Source of the DNA: an uncultured Maritimibacter sp.
Lineage (GTDB): Bacteria > Pseudomonadota > Alphaproteobacteria > Rhodobacterales > Rhodobacteraceae
Reading direction: 5' to 3'
Assembly: GCA_913063035.1 (NCBI GenBank)
Contig: CAJXYS010000014.1
Span: 1 to 64,000, forward strand
DNA length: 64,000 nt
The notes below the pieces were generated by a model. That model ran no database searches, had not been told where the DNA came from, and worked only from the letters and a program-made list of their open reading frames with translations. Positions within the stretch are counted from its first letter, which is position 1. Every line of letters starts with the position of its first letter. This document shows, piece after piece, positions 17,904-26,331 of the stretch. Position numbers and translations under genes: made by a program.

Positions 17904-19136
17904 TCACGACTCGCGGTAATCCTCCGGCCGGAGCCCGTGCTTGGCCAGCTTGTCGTAGAAGGTTTTGCGGGGCAGCTGCAGCGCCGCCGCGGTGCGCCCG
18001 GCCCGGCCGCGGTGGCGTTCGAGCGCCTCGACGAGGATCGCGCGCTCGACGCGGCGCATCCGCTCGGCGAGGCCCAGCTCGGCCTCCTCTTCATCGCCGG
18101 TCTCGGGCAGCCCCATGGCAAAGCGCATCGCCGCGTTCTGCAGCGCGCGGGCATTGCCCGGCCAGTTCTGCGACATCAGCCGCGCGATCACCTCCTCGCC
18201 GATCACGGGCTGCGGGATCGCGCCCTGCTCGCAGGCCATGGCGACGAAGTTGCGGAACATCGCCGGCACGTCCTCCATGCGTTCGCGCAGCGGCGGGATG
18301 CGCACGCGCATCACGTCGAGCTTGTAGAAGAGATCGCGGTTGAAGCGGCCCCCGGCCGCCGCGGTCTCGAGATCGTCCGAGGTCGCGCCGATGACCCGCG
18401 CGGCGGGATGCGTGTCGACCAGGTCCAGAAGCCCGAGCTGGACGCCCGGATCGAGCGCGCCCACCTCCTCGAGGAAGATCGTGCCGCTGCCCGCGCGCTC
18501 GAAGGCCGCGGCTAGGCTGGTCGAACTGGCCAGCGCGGCGCTGACCCGCTGGAAGGGGCCGGCGGCATCGGACAGCTGGTGGATCACCTCGGCGATGCGG
18601 GCAGTGCCGGTGCCGGGCTCGCCGGTGACCAGCACGCTGGCCCGCGTGCCCGCGACGGCCCGCACCCGACGCCGCAGGTCCTGCGCGGCGGCCGAGTCGC
18701 CCACGATCACCCGGGCGGCGGCGTCGCCGGCCTCGAGCCGGGCGCGCAGCCGGCGGTTCTCCAGCACCAGCTGGCGGGTGCGGAGCGCCTTGCGGACCAC
18801 CTCGATGAAATCGCCGGGCGCGCAGGGTTTTTCCAGGAAGGCAAAGGCGCCCCCCGACATGCCCTGCACCGCCATCGGGATATCGCCCTCGCCGGTCAAG
18901 AGCAGGACCGGCAGCTCCTCGTCCACCTGCCGCGCGAGGTCCAGCAGCGCGAAGCCGTCCTTGCCCGGCATCCGCACATCCGTCACCACCACGCCCGGGA
19001 AAGCCGGGACGACATGGTCCTTGGCCTCGATATAGCTGCCGGCCAGCACCGGCGTCAGATCGTGCAACTCCAGCGTCTGGCCGAGCGCCTCGCGCACCGC
19101 CGGGTCGTCATCCACCAGCAGAACCCTGTCGATCAT
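17904..19136 (-). CDS. dctD: DctD-type response regulator with degenerate AAA+ domain
   Basis: The 410-residue protein has a receiver domain (acidic triad D9-D11, phospho-acceptor D53, K103), an AAA+ domain and a C-terminal Fis helix-turn-helix ending RKTFYDKLAKHGLRPEDY, like rhizobial DctD. Two key parts of the sigma-54 activator machinery are missing. Walker A reads GEPGTGTA (172-179) with Thr in place of Lys. The region between residues 200 and 216 has no GAFTGA loop, being shortened to about 16 residues. Walker B is FLEE. Such proteins cannot remodel sigma-54 holoenzyme in the known way; R. capsulatus NtrC is a precedent for a GAFTGA-less family member working with sigma-70. It overlaps dctB by 4 bases. 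Confidence 0.88.
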   Translation of the reverse strand: MIDRVLLVDDDPAVREALGQTLELHDLTPVLAGSYIEAKDHVVPAFPGVVVTDVRMPGKDGFALLDLARQVDEELPVLLLTGEGDIPMAVQGMSGGAFAFLEKPCAPGDFIEVVRKALRTRQLVLENRRLRARLEAGDAAARVIVGDSAAAQDLRRRVRAVAGTRASVLVTGEPGTGTARIAEVIHQLSDAAGPFQRVSAALASSTSLAAAFERAGSGTIFLEEVGALDPGVQLGLLDLVDTHPAARVIGATSDDLETAAAGGRFNRDLFYKLDVMRVRIPPLRERMEDVPAMFRNFVAMACEQGAIPQPVIGEEVIARLMSQNWPGNARALQNAAMRFAMGLPETGDEEEAELGLAERMRRVERAILVEALERHRGRAGRTAAALQLPRKTFYDKLAKHGLRPEDYRES

Positions 19137-20926
19137 GCCGCGGCCTCCGCCTCCCAGGGGCTGAGCTCGACGGTGAAGATCGCACCGCCCTCCGGATGGT
19201 TGCGGCCGCGGATGCGCCCGCCGAAGCTCTGCACGATGCCGTAGGAGATCGAAAGCCCCAGGCCCATGCCCTCGGACTGGCCGACCTCCTTCGTGGAATA
19301 GAACGGGTCGAAGATCTTCTCGGGCTCGCTCAGCCCCGGCCCGGTATCGCGCACGCTCAGCGTGACGCCCGCCTCGTCGCGCCCGATGGTGATCGCGATG
19401 CGCGGGTCCGCCGCGCCCTCCATCGCGTCGATCGCGTTGGAGACGAGGTTCAGCACCACCTGCTGCAGCCGCACCTCGCCGCCGCGCACGATGACCGGCC
19501 TGCGCGGCGGGGCCCAGTCCACCGCCACCCCGGCATGGGTCAGCCGCGCCGCGCTGATCTCCAGCACCGCCTCGACCACCCCGCCGAGATCGACCCGGCC
19601 GATGGGCTCGTTCTCCTGGCGCGCGAAGGCACGCAGGTTCTTGATGATCCGCCCCATGCGCCGCGCCAGCTCCGAGATCCGGGCGAGGTTCTCGGACGCC
19701 CTTTCGGGCTTGCCGCGGTCGATGAAGGCGGCGGCGTTCTCGGCGAAGGAGCGTATCGCCATCAGCGGCTGGTTCAGCTCGTGACTGATCCCCGCCGACA
19801 TCTGGCCCAGCGCCGAGAGCTTGCCGGCCTGCACCAGGTCGGCCTGCGCCTTTTTCAGCGCCGCCTCCGCCTCGCGGCGTTCGCCGATCTCGCGGCGAAG
19901 ATTGCGGTTGGCCTCCGACAACTCGCCCGTGCGCGCCGCGACCCGTGCCTCGAGCGCCTGGTTCGCCGCCGCCTCGATCTCGAGCCGCTCGGCCAGCGTG
20001 CGGCGCCGCTCGGTCACCAGGAAGAGGAACGCCCCGAACACAAGACAGAGCGCCCCCACCCCCAGCGCCTGCCACGAGGCCAGCCGTACCGCCGGCCAGG
20101 CATCGAGCAACAGTTCGCCCCGCATCGAGATGACCGGCACCGGCTCCACGAGGTGCAGCGCCAGCGACGGCAGGTAAGGCCCGCCATCGACCCGCCAGAG
20201 CTCGTGCCCGCCGGCCATCATGCCGGTGATCTCGGGGAAGGGCCGCAGCACCGCCCGGTCATAGGGGCCGGCCGCCGCGGCGGCGTCCGGGTCCTCGGCC
20301 CGGAACAGCAGCTCCGAGCGGTTGGACACGAACACCGCCCCGGCCGCGTCGGTGAAATAGATCGCCTGGGGATCGCCGCTCCAGTCGGTTTCGACCGCGG
20401 CCATGTCGACCGTGACCACCACGGCACCGGCGGGCTGCGGGCCCGCGCCCCAGACCGGCGCGGCGAACTGGAACACCCGTGTCCCGTCAGCGCCCGCCCG
20501 GGCGTGATGGATCCCGAGCGCACCGTTCATCGCCCGCCTGAAATGCGGCCCAGGATCGGCCGGGCCGACCGCCGCCGTCGGCGTGCCCGAGGATGCCAGA
20601 ACCGTTCCCGACCGCGCCCGCAGCGTGATGGCGCGCGTCCCGGTCCGGTCCGCGTTCCGGCGGAGCAAACCGGCGGCGGCGGCGGCCGGGTCGCCCCCCG
20701 GCGTCTCCAGCATCGCCACCATCTGCGGATGATCGGCCAGCACCACGGCCAGCTCGCGGTAGCGGCGCAGCTCGCCGGCGAGCCGGTCCGCCGCCAGCGT
20801 CAGGTCGGACCGCCCGCGTTCCGACAATTGGTCCAGGGCGGCCCCGAAGGCCAGCCACCAGACCGCGGCCGCCAGCCAGGCCACCGCGAGGCAAAACGCC
20901 CCGATCGCAACTGCGCGCCGCCGCAT
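19133..20926 (-). CDS. dctB: C4-dicarboxylate sensor histidine kinase DctB
   Basis: Membrane sensor partner of DctD. The 597-residue protein has an N-terminal helix (about 7-28), a periplasmic sensing region of roughly 240 residues, a second helix at about 280-300 and a coiled-coil linker. The HisKA domain has H382 in GISHELNQPLMAIRSF, and the ATPase domain has N (VLNLVSNAIDAM), DTGPGL and GMGLGLSIS boxes. All kinase motifs are intact, in contrast to its degenerate partner DctD. It is transcribed with dctD ahead of dctPQM. Confidence 0.93.
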   Translation of the reverse strand: MRRRAVAIGAFCLAVAWLAAAVWWLAFGAALDQLSERGRSDLTLAADRLAGELRRYRELAVVLADHPQMVAMLETPGGDPAAAAAGLLRRNADRTGTRAITLRARSGTVLASSGTPTAAVGPADPGPHFRRAMNGALGIHHARAGADGTRVFQFAAPVWGAGPQPAGAVVVTVDMAAVETDWSGDPQAIYFTDAAGAVFVSNRSELLFRAEDPDAAAAAGPYDRAVLRPFPEITGMMAGGHELWRVDGGPYLPSLALHLVEPVPVISMRGELLLDAWPAVRLASWQALGVGALCLVFGAFLFLVTERRRTLAERLEIEAAANQALEARVAARTGELSEANRNLRREIGERREAEAALKKAQADLVQAGKLSALGQMSAGISHELNQPLMAIRSFAENAAAFIDRGKPERASENLARISELARRMGRIIKNLRAFARQENEPIGRVDLGGVVEAVLEISAARLTHAGVAVDWAPPRRPVIVRGGEVRLQQVVLNLVSNAIDAMEGAADPRIAITIGRDEAGVTLSVRDTGPGLSEPEKIFDPFYSTKEVGQSEGMGLGLSISYGIVQSFGGRIRGRNHPEGGAIFTVELSPWEAEAAA

Positions 20927-21032
20927 CCGTCTCCTCCCGCGGTGCCGATGGGTCCCGGACTCTAGGCGGCGGCGCTTGCAATGGCCAGCGCGATTCGGCT
21001 AGGCCGGGCGGGCCCGGAAAGGATGCCCCCAC

Positions 21033-22223
21033 GTGCAACGCCTCTCGCAGCCCCCGACCGTGCCCGGCTTCGTCCAGGATCCCTACCCCTTTTACGACCG
21101 CGCGCGGGGCGCCGGGCCGCTTTTCTTCTGGGAAGATTACGGCATCCCCTGCGCCGCCGGCTGGGCGGAGGTCAACGCGCTGCTGCGCGACCGCAGGCTC
21201 GGGCGCGAACAGCCGGCCGAGTTCCGCCCGCCGGTCCCCGAACATCTCGCCGCCTTCGAGGCCGTCGAGGCGCATTCGATGCTGGAACGCGAGCCGCCGG
21301 CCCATACGCGTCTGCGCGGGCTCGTGCTGCGGGCCTTCACCAGCCGCCGCATCGCGGCGCTGGCCCCCGAGATCGCGGCGCTCGCCCACGACCTGATCGA
21401 CGCTTTCCCGGCGACGGGCGCGGCCTTCGACCTTCTGCCCGCCTTCGCGGAACGGCTTCCGGTGATCGTCATCGCGCGCCTCCTCGGCGTGCCCGAGGCG
21501 CGCGCCGACGACCTGCTGGCCTGGTCGCACGACATGGTGGCGATGTACCAGGCCCGCCGCAGCCGCGCGACCGAGGACGCCGCCGCGCGCGCCGCCGCCG
21601 ACTTCTCGGCCTTCCTCGGCGATCATATCGCGGCGCGGCGCGCCGCGCCGGGCGACGACCTGCTCACCCAGCTGATCGCCGCCGAAGAGGCCGGTGACCG
21701 GCTCTCGACAGACGAGCTGGTCTCGACCTGCATCCTGCTGCTCAACGCCGGTCACGAAGCCACCGTCCACACCATCGGTAATGGGGTGCGCGCGATCTGC
21801 GAGAGCGGGTTCGACCCCGCCCGCCTGCTCGCGCCCGGGGCGATCGACGCCACGATCGAGGAGATCCTGCGCTTCGACCCGCCGCTCCATCTCTTCACCC
21901 GCTTCGCCTACGAGGACATGGAGCTCTTCGGCCACGAGATCGCGCGGGGCGAGGAAATCGGCCTGCTGCTGGCCGCCGCGAACCGGGACCCGGCGGTCTG
22001 GACCGCGCCGGACCGGTTCGACCCGGCGCGGGCCGTGCGGCCGAATGCGAGTTTCGGCGCCGGGCTTCATTTCTGCGTCGGCGCGCCGCTGGCGCGGCTC
22101 GAGCTGCGCGTCGCGCTGCCGATCCTGTTCGAGAGATGCCCGGACCTGGCCCTGGCCGCGCCGCCGGTCTACGCCGATCTCTACCATTTCCACGGCCTCG
22201 AACGCCTAACCGTGACGCGCTGA
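21033..22223 (+). CDS. Cytochrome P450 (soluble bacterial type)
   Basis: The 396-residue P450 has the I-helix oxygen-binding motif NAGHEATVH, the K-helix EEILR with the ERR-triad arginine (ARLE region downstream), and the heme loop FGAGLHFCVGAPLARLE with C348 as thiolate ligand. Length and the absence of a membrane anchor indicate a soluble class I enzyme needing ferredoxin and a reductase; no dedicated ferredoxin lies next to it. The start is GTG at 21033, preceded by GGAAAGGATGCC. The substrate is unknown. It is divergent from dctB. Confidence 0.92.
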   Translation: MQRLSQPPTVPGFVQDPYPFYDRARGAGPLFFWEDYGIPCAAGWAEVNALLRDRRLGREQPAEFRPPVPEHLAAFEAVEAHSMLEREPPAHTRLRGLVLRAFTSRRIAALAPEIAALAHDLIDAFPATGAAFDLLPAFAERLPVIVIARLLGVPEARADDLLAWSHDMVAMYQARRSRATEDAAARAAADFSAFLGDHIAARRAAPGDDLLTQLIAAEEAGDRLSTDELVSTCILLLNAGHEATVHTIGNGVRAICESGFDPARLLAPGAIDATIEEILRFDPPLHLFTRFAYEDMELFGHEIARGEEIGLLLAAANRDPAVWTAPDRFDPARAVRPNASFGAGLHFCVGAPLARLELRVALPILFERCPDLALAAPPVYADLYHFHGLERLTVTR

Positions 22224-22231
22224 GATTCCAT

Positions 22232-22250
22232 GCCTCCGGCGGGGATATTT
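22232..22250 (-). repeat. Intergenic repeat copy 2, just after the P450 stop
   Basis: GCCTCCGGCGGGGATATTT is the exact reverse complement of 4627-4645, found 8 bases after a stop codon. Identity over 19 bases in an unrelated intergenic position is far beyond chance, even at high GC. Confidence 0.6.
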
Positions 22251-22306
22251 CCGCCACATGGAACGACACGCCCTTCCAAGTGGGGCAAGTATCCTCGCCG
22301 AAGGCC

Positions 22307-22356
22307 GCGCGCCCGGGACGGGCGCGCAAGAAGAGGCTTGCGCGCCGCAGGCGCGC
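22307..22356. terminator. Twin hairpins between convergent P450 and lrp genes
   Basis: The first stem, GCGCGCCCG (22307-22315) with complement 22319-22327, has loop GGA. The second, GCGCGCC (22340-22346) with complement 22350-22356, has loop GCA. They sit between converging genes, 4 bases from the lrp stop, and have no U-run. Confidence 0.6.
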
Positions 22357-22360
22357 GCAT

Positions 22361-22822
22361 TCAGACCGGCAGCGCGGTGGTCGACTTGATCTCTTCCATC
22401 GAGAGCAGTGCGGTGACGTTGTAGATCTTCACCTCCGAGATGAGCGCCTGGTAGAAGTCGTCATAGGCGCGCGCGTTCGGCACCCGGACCTTGAGGATGT
22501 AGTCGATCTCGCCGGCGAGCCGGTGGGCCTCCAGCACCTCGGGGCGGGCCTGCAGCGCGGCGAGGAACCGCGCCTGCCAGTCGGCCTCGTGTTCCGAGGT
22601 GCGGATCAGAACGAAGAAGCAGGCCTCGAAGCCCAGCTTCTCGGGATCGACCAGGACGGTCTGGCGTCCGATCACCCCGGCCTCGCGCAGCTTGCGAATC
22701 CGGTTCCAGACCGGCGTCTTGGACGAACCGGCCTTGCGCGCGATCTCGTCGAGCGACTGGCTCGCATCCTCCTGGAGCTCCGCGAGGATTTTCCGGTCGA
22801 TCGCATCGAGTTGGACGGGCAT
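22361..22822 (-). CDS. Lrp/AsnC family transcriptional regulator
   Basis: The 153-residue protein has the Lrp winged helix-turn-helix (LDAIDRKILAELQEDASQSLDEIARKAGSSKTPVWNRIRKL) followed by the RAM ligand-binding domain with the loop AGEIDYILKV. It is divergent from cysG across 140 bases, so it probably controls the sulfate-assimilation operon, perhaps sensing cysteine or another amino acid. The ATG at 22822 is used in preference to an upstream start that adds only four residues. The RAM domain is full length. Confidence 0.9.
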   Translation of the reverse strand: MPVQLDAIDRKILAELQEDASQSLDEIARKAGSSKTPVWNRIRKLREAGVIGRQTVLVDPEKLGFEACFFVLIRTSEHEADWQARFLAALQARPEVLEAHRLAGEIDYILKVRVPNARAYDDFYQALISEVKIYNVTALLSMEEIKSTTALPV

Positions 22823-22914
22823 TCGTGCCTCCACGGCTCATGGGGAAAAACAGCTCTATGTGAGAGTCATTATAGTACAGTTTCCTTAATTGCCAGCCCG
22901 TTATGGTCATTTAG

Positions 22915-22929
22915 GGGAATATTGTTCTA
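22915..22929. promoter_or_regulatory. Candidate Lrp-type operator upstream of cysG
   Basis: GGGAATATTGTTCTA fits the E. coli Lrp consensus YAGHAWATTWTDCTR at 12 of 15 positions. It lies 33 bases before the cysG start in the AT-rich gap between lrp and cysG. The consensus is loose and from another class, so this is a moderate inference strengthened by location. Confidence 0.4.
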
Positions 22930-22962
22930 CTTTCGGCGCAAGAACAGCCGGAAGGATCCCCC

Positions 22963-24354
22963 ATGCAACATTTCCCCGTTTTCCTCGACCTGGCCGGTCA
23001 GCGCGTCGTTCTGTCGGGCGGCGGCGACGCGGCGCTGGCGAAGCTGCGGCTGCTGATGAAGACCGGGGCCGCGCTCGAGGTCTACAGCCCGGATCCCGCC
23101 CCCGAGATCGCGGGCTGGGCGGCGGAGGGGCGCCTCTCTCTCCACCGCCGGAGGCTGGCGCCGGGCGACGTCTCGGGGGCGCGGCTGTTCTATGCCGCCG
23201 ACGAGGACGACGCCGAGGACGCCCGCAGCGCCGCATGCGCCCGGGCCGAGGGCGCGCTCGTCAACGTGGTCGACAATCTCGCGGCCAGCCAGTTCATTAC
23301 CCCGGCGATCGTCGATCGCGATCCCGTCACCGTGGCCATCGGCACCGAGGGCGCCGCGCCCGTGCTCGCGCGCGCCATCAAGGCCGATCTCGAGGCGAAG
23401 CTCTCCCCCGTGCTCGGCCACCTGGCCCGGATCGGCAAGGCCTTCCGGGACCGGGCCGAGCGCCTGGCCCCCGGACGCCCGCGGCGCGACTTCTGGTCGG
23501 ACTGGTATTTCCGGGCCGGGCCGCGCGCGCTGGCGGCGGGGGCCGATGGCGAAACGGCGCTCGCCGCGCTGCTCGACACCCATCTCGCCCATGCGACGCG
23601 CCCGGGCCACGTGGCACTGGTGGGGGCCGGGCCGGGCGACCCTGATCTGCTGACGCTAAAGGCGCGCAAGGCGCTGCACGAGGCTGACGTGGTGATCCAC
23701 GACCGGCTCGTGGCGCCGGAAATCCTGGAACTCGCCCGCCGCGAGGCCCGCATCGTCGCCGCCGGCAAGGAAGGTTTCGGTCCCGCCTGGGCGCAAGAGG
23801 ACATCAACGCGCTGATGGTCGCCGAGGCCCGCGCCGGGGCGCAGGTCGTGCGGCTCAAGTCCGGCGACCCGGGCATCTTCGGGCGGCTCGACGACGAGGC
23901 CGAGGCGCTGGACGCGGCCGGGATCGGCTGGTCGATCGTGCCTGGCATCACCGCGGCCAGCGCGGCGGTGGCCGGGCTCGGGCAGTCGCTGACGCGGCGC
24001 GGCCGGAACGCCGATCTGCGCTTGCTGACCGGCCATGACGTCAAGGGCTTCGCGGAACAGGACTGGCGCGCGCTGGCGCGCCCCGGCGCGGTCGCCGCCG
24101 TCTACATGGGCAAGCGCGCGGCGCGGTTCCTGCAGGGCCGGCTGCTGATGCACGGGGCCGACCCGGCAACGCCGGTCACGGTGGTGGAAAACGCCAGCCG
24201 GCCCGAGGCCCGCGACCTGGCGACCACCCTCGCCGCCCTGCCTGCCGACCTGGCCGCGGCCGCGCTGGACGGGCCGGCGGTGATCCTTCTGGGGCTGGCG
24301 CCGCGGCGCGCCGGGACCCCGGCCCTGCCCGCCCGCGAGGAGGCGCTGTCATGA
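22963..24354 (+). CDS. cysG: Siroheme synthase CysG
   Basis: Makes siroheme, the cofactor of the sulfite reductase encoded downstream. The 463-residue fusion has an N-terminal precorrin-2 dehydrogenase/ferrochelatase domain (NAD motif SGGGDAALAKLRLL, then VNVVDN with the catalytic Asp and TVAIGTEGAAPVLAR). The C-terminal uroporphyrinogen methyltransferase has VGAGPGDPDLLTLKA at about 225 and RLKSGDPGIFGR. The NAD motif reads GGGDAALAK where GGGxVAxRK is usual. It overlaps the DUF2849 gene by 4 bases. Confidence 0.95.
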   Translation: MQHFPVFLDLAGQRVVLSGGGDAALAKLRLLMKTGAALEVYSPDPAPEIAGWAAEGRLSLHRRRLAPGDVSGARLFYAADEDDAEDARSAACARAEGALVNVVDNLAASQFITPAIVDRDPVTVAIGTEGAAPVLARAIKADLEAKLSPVLGHLARIGKAFRDRAERLAPGRPRRDFWSDWYFRAGPRALAAGADGETALAALLDTHLAHATRPGHVALVGAGPGDPDLLTLKARKALHEADVVIHDRLVAPEILELARREARIVAAGKEGFGPAWAQEDINALMVAEARAGAQVVRLKSGDPGIFGRLDDEAEALDAAGIGWSIVPGITAASAAVAGLGQSLTRRGRNADLRLLTGHDVKGFAEQDWRALARPGAVAAVYMGKRAARFLQGRLLMHGADPATPVTVVENASRPEARDLATTLAALPADLAAAALDGPAVILLGLAPRRAGTPALPAREEALS

Positions 24355-24659
24355 GCCGCCCCTTTACCCCGCAGGTCGTCACCGCCAACGCCCTGGTCGC
24401 GGGCGACGTCGTCTACCTGACGCCGGACGGCCACTGGTCACGCCACCACGCCGAGGCCGAACTGATCGAGGATCCGGACCGGGCCGCGGCGCGGCTGGCC
24501 GAGGCCGCCGCGCAGACGGGCACCGTCGTCGGCGCCTATCTCGCCGAGGCGCGCCCCGGCCCCGCCGGCCCCATGCCCGTCCATTTCCGCGAGCTATTCC
24601 GCGCGCAGGGCCCGTCCAACTATCCCCACGGCAAACAAGCGGAGACCCGCGATGTATGA
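24351..24659 (+). CDS. DUF2849 domain protein of the sulfate-assimilation operon
   Basis: A 102-residue cytoplasmic protein with the DUF2849 layout: VTANALVAGDVVYLTPDGHWSRHHAEAELIEDP, then a C-terminal PVHFRELFRAQGPSNYPHGKQ. In alphaproteobacteria this family sits between cysG and the sulfite reductase gene, as here, but no biochemical role is established. It overlaps cysG by 4 bases and cysI by 8, implying tight stoichiometric coupling. It may assist siroheme transfer or reductase assembly, which is inference from position only. Confidence 0.85.
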   Translation: MSRPFTPQVVTANALVAGDVVYLTPDGHWSRHHAEAELIEDPDRAAARLAEAAAQTGTVVGAYLAEARPGPAGPMPVHFRELFRAQGPSNYPHGKQAETRDV

Positions 24660-26331
24660 CTACACCGCCTTCGACGCGGCCTTCGTCCGCGCCCGCGTCG
24701 CCCAGTTCCGCGCGCAGGTGGCGCGCCGGCTCGACGGCAGCCTTACCGAGGAAGAGTTCAAGCCGCTCCGGCTGATGAACGGGCTCTACCTGCAGCTCCA
24801 TGCCTACATGCTGCGGGTCGCGATCCCCTACGGCACGCTGAACCCGGGGCAGATGCGCCAGCTGGCCATGATCGCCGATCGCTGGGACAAGGGCTATGGC
24901 CATTTCACCACGCGTCAGAACGTGCAGTTCAACTGGCCGCGTCTTCACGACGTGCCGGACATGCTCGAGGCGCTGGCCGATGTCGGGATGCACGCGATCC
25001 AGACCAGCGGCAACACGATCCGCAACGTCACCGCCGACCATTTCGCCGGCGCCGCGGCGGACGAGATCGCCGACCCGCGCCCGGTGGCCGAGCTGATCCG
25101 GCAATGGTCGACCGATCACCCGGAATTCCAGTTCCTGCCGCGCAAGTTCAAGATCGCGATCACCGGCAGCCCCAACGACCGCGCCGTGACACGCGCCCAT
25201 GACATCGGGCTGCGGATGGTCACGCGCGACGGGGCGCCCGGCTTCGAGGTGATCCTGGGCGGCGGGCTGGGCCGGACGCCGATGATCGGCAAGGTGCTGC
25301 GCGACTTCCTGCCCGAGGCGGACCTGCTGCCCTATCTGGAGGCCATCCTCGCGACCTACAACCTGCTGGGACGGCGCGACAACAAGTTCAAGGCGCGGAT
25401 CAAGATCACCGTCCACGAACACGGCATCGACGCGATCCGCGACCTGGTCGAGGCCGAGTTCCCGCGCCGCCGCGCGGCCTTCGGCGGCGCCGACCGCGAC
25501 TGGCTCGCGGCGATCGCGGCACAGTTCGCCCCGCCCGCCTTCCGCGACGCGGACCCGGCGCCCTACCACGCGGCGCGCGACGCCGACCCGGTCTTCCGGG
25601 CCTGGACGGACACCAATGTCGCGGCGCATCGCCATCCGGGCTACGGCATCGTCTCGATCAGTCTCAAGGCCCATGGCGCGACGCCGGGCGACGCGACGGC
25701 CGCGCAGATGCGCGTCATGGCCGATCTCGCGGAACGCCATGGCCATGGCGCGCTGCGCATCAGCCACGAGCAGAACGTGATCCTGCCGCATGTCCCCCTG
25801 GCCGAGATCCCGGCGGTCCATGCCGCGCTGCGGGACGCGGGACTCGGCACGGCGAATATCGGCCTCGCCTCCGACATCATCGCCTGCCCCGGCATGGATT
25901 ACTGCAGCCTCGCGACCGCCCGCTCGATCCCCGTCGCGCAGGACATCGCGCAACGCCTCGACGCGCTCGGGATCGAGCAGGCGGCCGGACCGCTCAAGAT
26001 CAAGATCTCGGGCTGCATCAACGCCTGCGGCCACCATCACGTCGGCCATATCGGCATTCTCGGGCTCGACCGCGCGGGGGTGGAGAACTACCAGGTCACG
26101 CTCGGCGGCGACGGGACCGAGACCGCCGCCATCGGCACCCGCGCGGGGCCGGGTTTCGCGGCCGACGAGATCGTGCCGGCGGTCGAGCGGCTGATCCTGG
26201 CCTATCTCGAGCTGCGCGACGGCCCGGACGAGACCTTCCTCGAGGCCTACCGCCGGCTGGGCGCCGCGCCTTTCAAGGCCGCGCTCTATCCCGAAAGCGA
26301 ACCCCGAAAGGACCGCTCCCGTGCCGCTTGA
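24652..26331 (+). CDS. cysI: Nitrite/sulfite reductase hemoprotein (assimilatory sulfite reductase)
   Basis: Reduces sulfite to sulfide with six electrons, using siroheme and a [4Fe-4S] cluster. The 559-residue protein has GHFTTRQNVQFNW near residue 84, and the cluster/siroheme cysteines in CPGMDYC (C412, C418) and SGCINACGHHHVGH (C455, C459). Context with cysG, cysH and DUF934 argues for sulfite rather than nitrite. It is probably ferredoxin-dependent, as no CysJ flavoprotein is present and fpr lies four genes on. Confidence 0.93.
   Translation: MYDYTAFDAAFVRARVAQFRAQVARRLDGSLTEEEFKPLRLMNGLYLQLHAYMLRVAIPYGTLNPGQMRQLAMIADRWDKGYGHFTTRQNVQFNWPRLHDVPDMLEALADVGMHAIQTSGNTIRNVTADHFAGAAADEIADPRPVAELIRQWSTDHPEFQFLPRKFKIAITGSPNDRAVTRAHDIGLRMVTRDGAPGFEVILGGGLGRTPMIGKVLRDFLPEADLLPYLEAILATYNLLGRRDNKFKARIKITVHEHGIDAIRDLVEAEFPRRRAAFGGADRDWLAAIAAQFAPPAFRDADPAPYHAARDADPVFRAWTDTNVAAHRHPGYGIVSISLKAHGATPGDATAAQMRVMADLAERHGHGALRISHEQNVILPHVPLAEIPAVHAALRDAGLGTANIGLASDIIACPGMDYCSLATARSIPVAQDIAQRLDALGIEQAAGPLKIKISGCINACGHHHVGHIGILGLDRAGVENYQVTLGGDGTETAAIGTRAGPGFAADEIVPAVERLILAYLELRDGPDETFLEAYRRLGAAPFKAALYPESEPRKDRSRAA

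Noticed and set aside
17904..20075. Fusion-like 723-codon frame joining dctB sequence to dctD
   Set aside because: The first part is out of frame with the intact DctB domains; dctD starts at 19136 by ATGA overlap.
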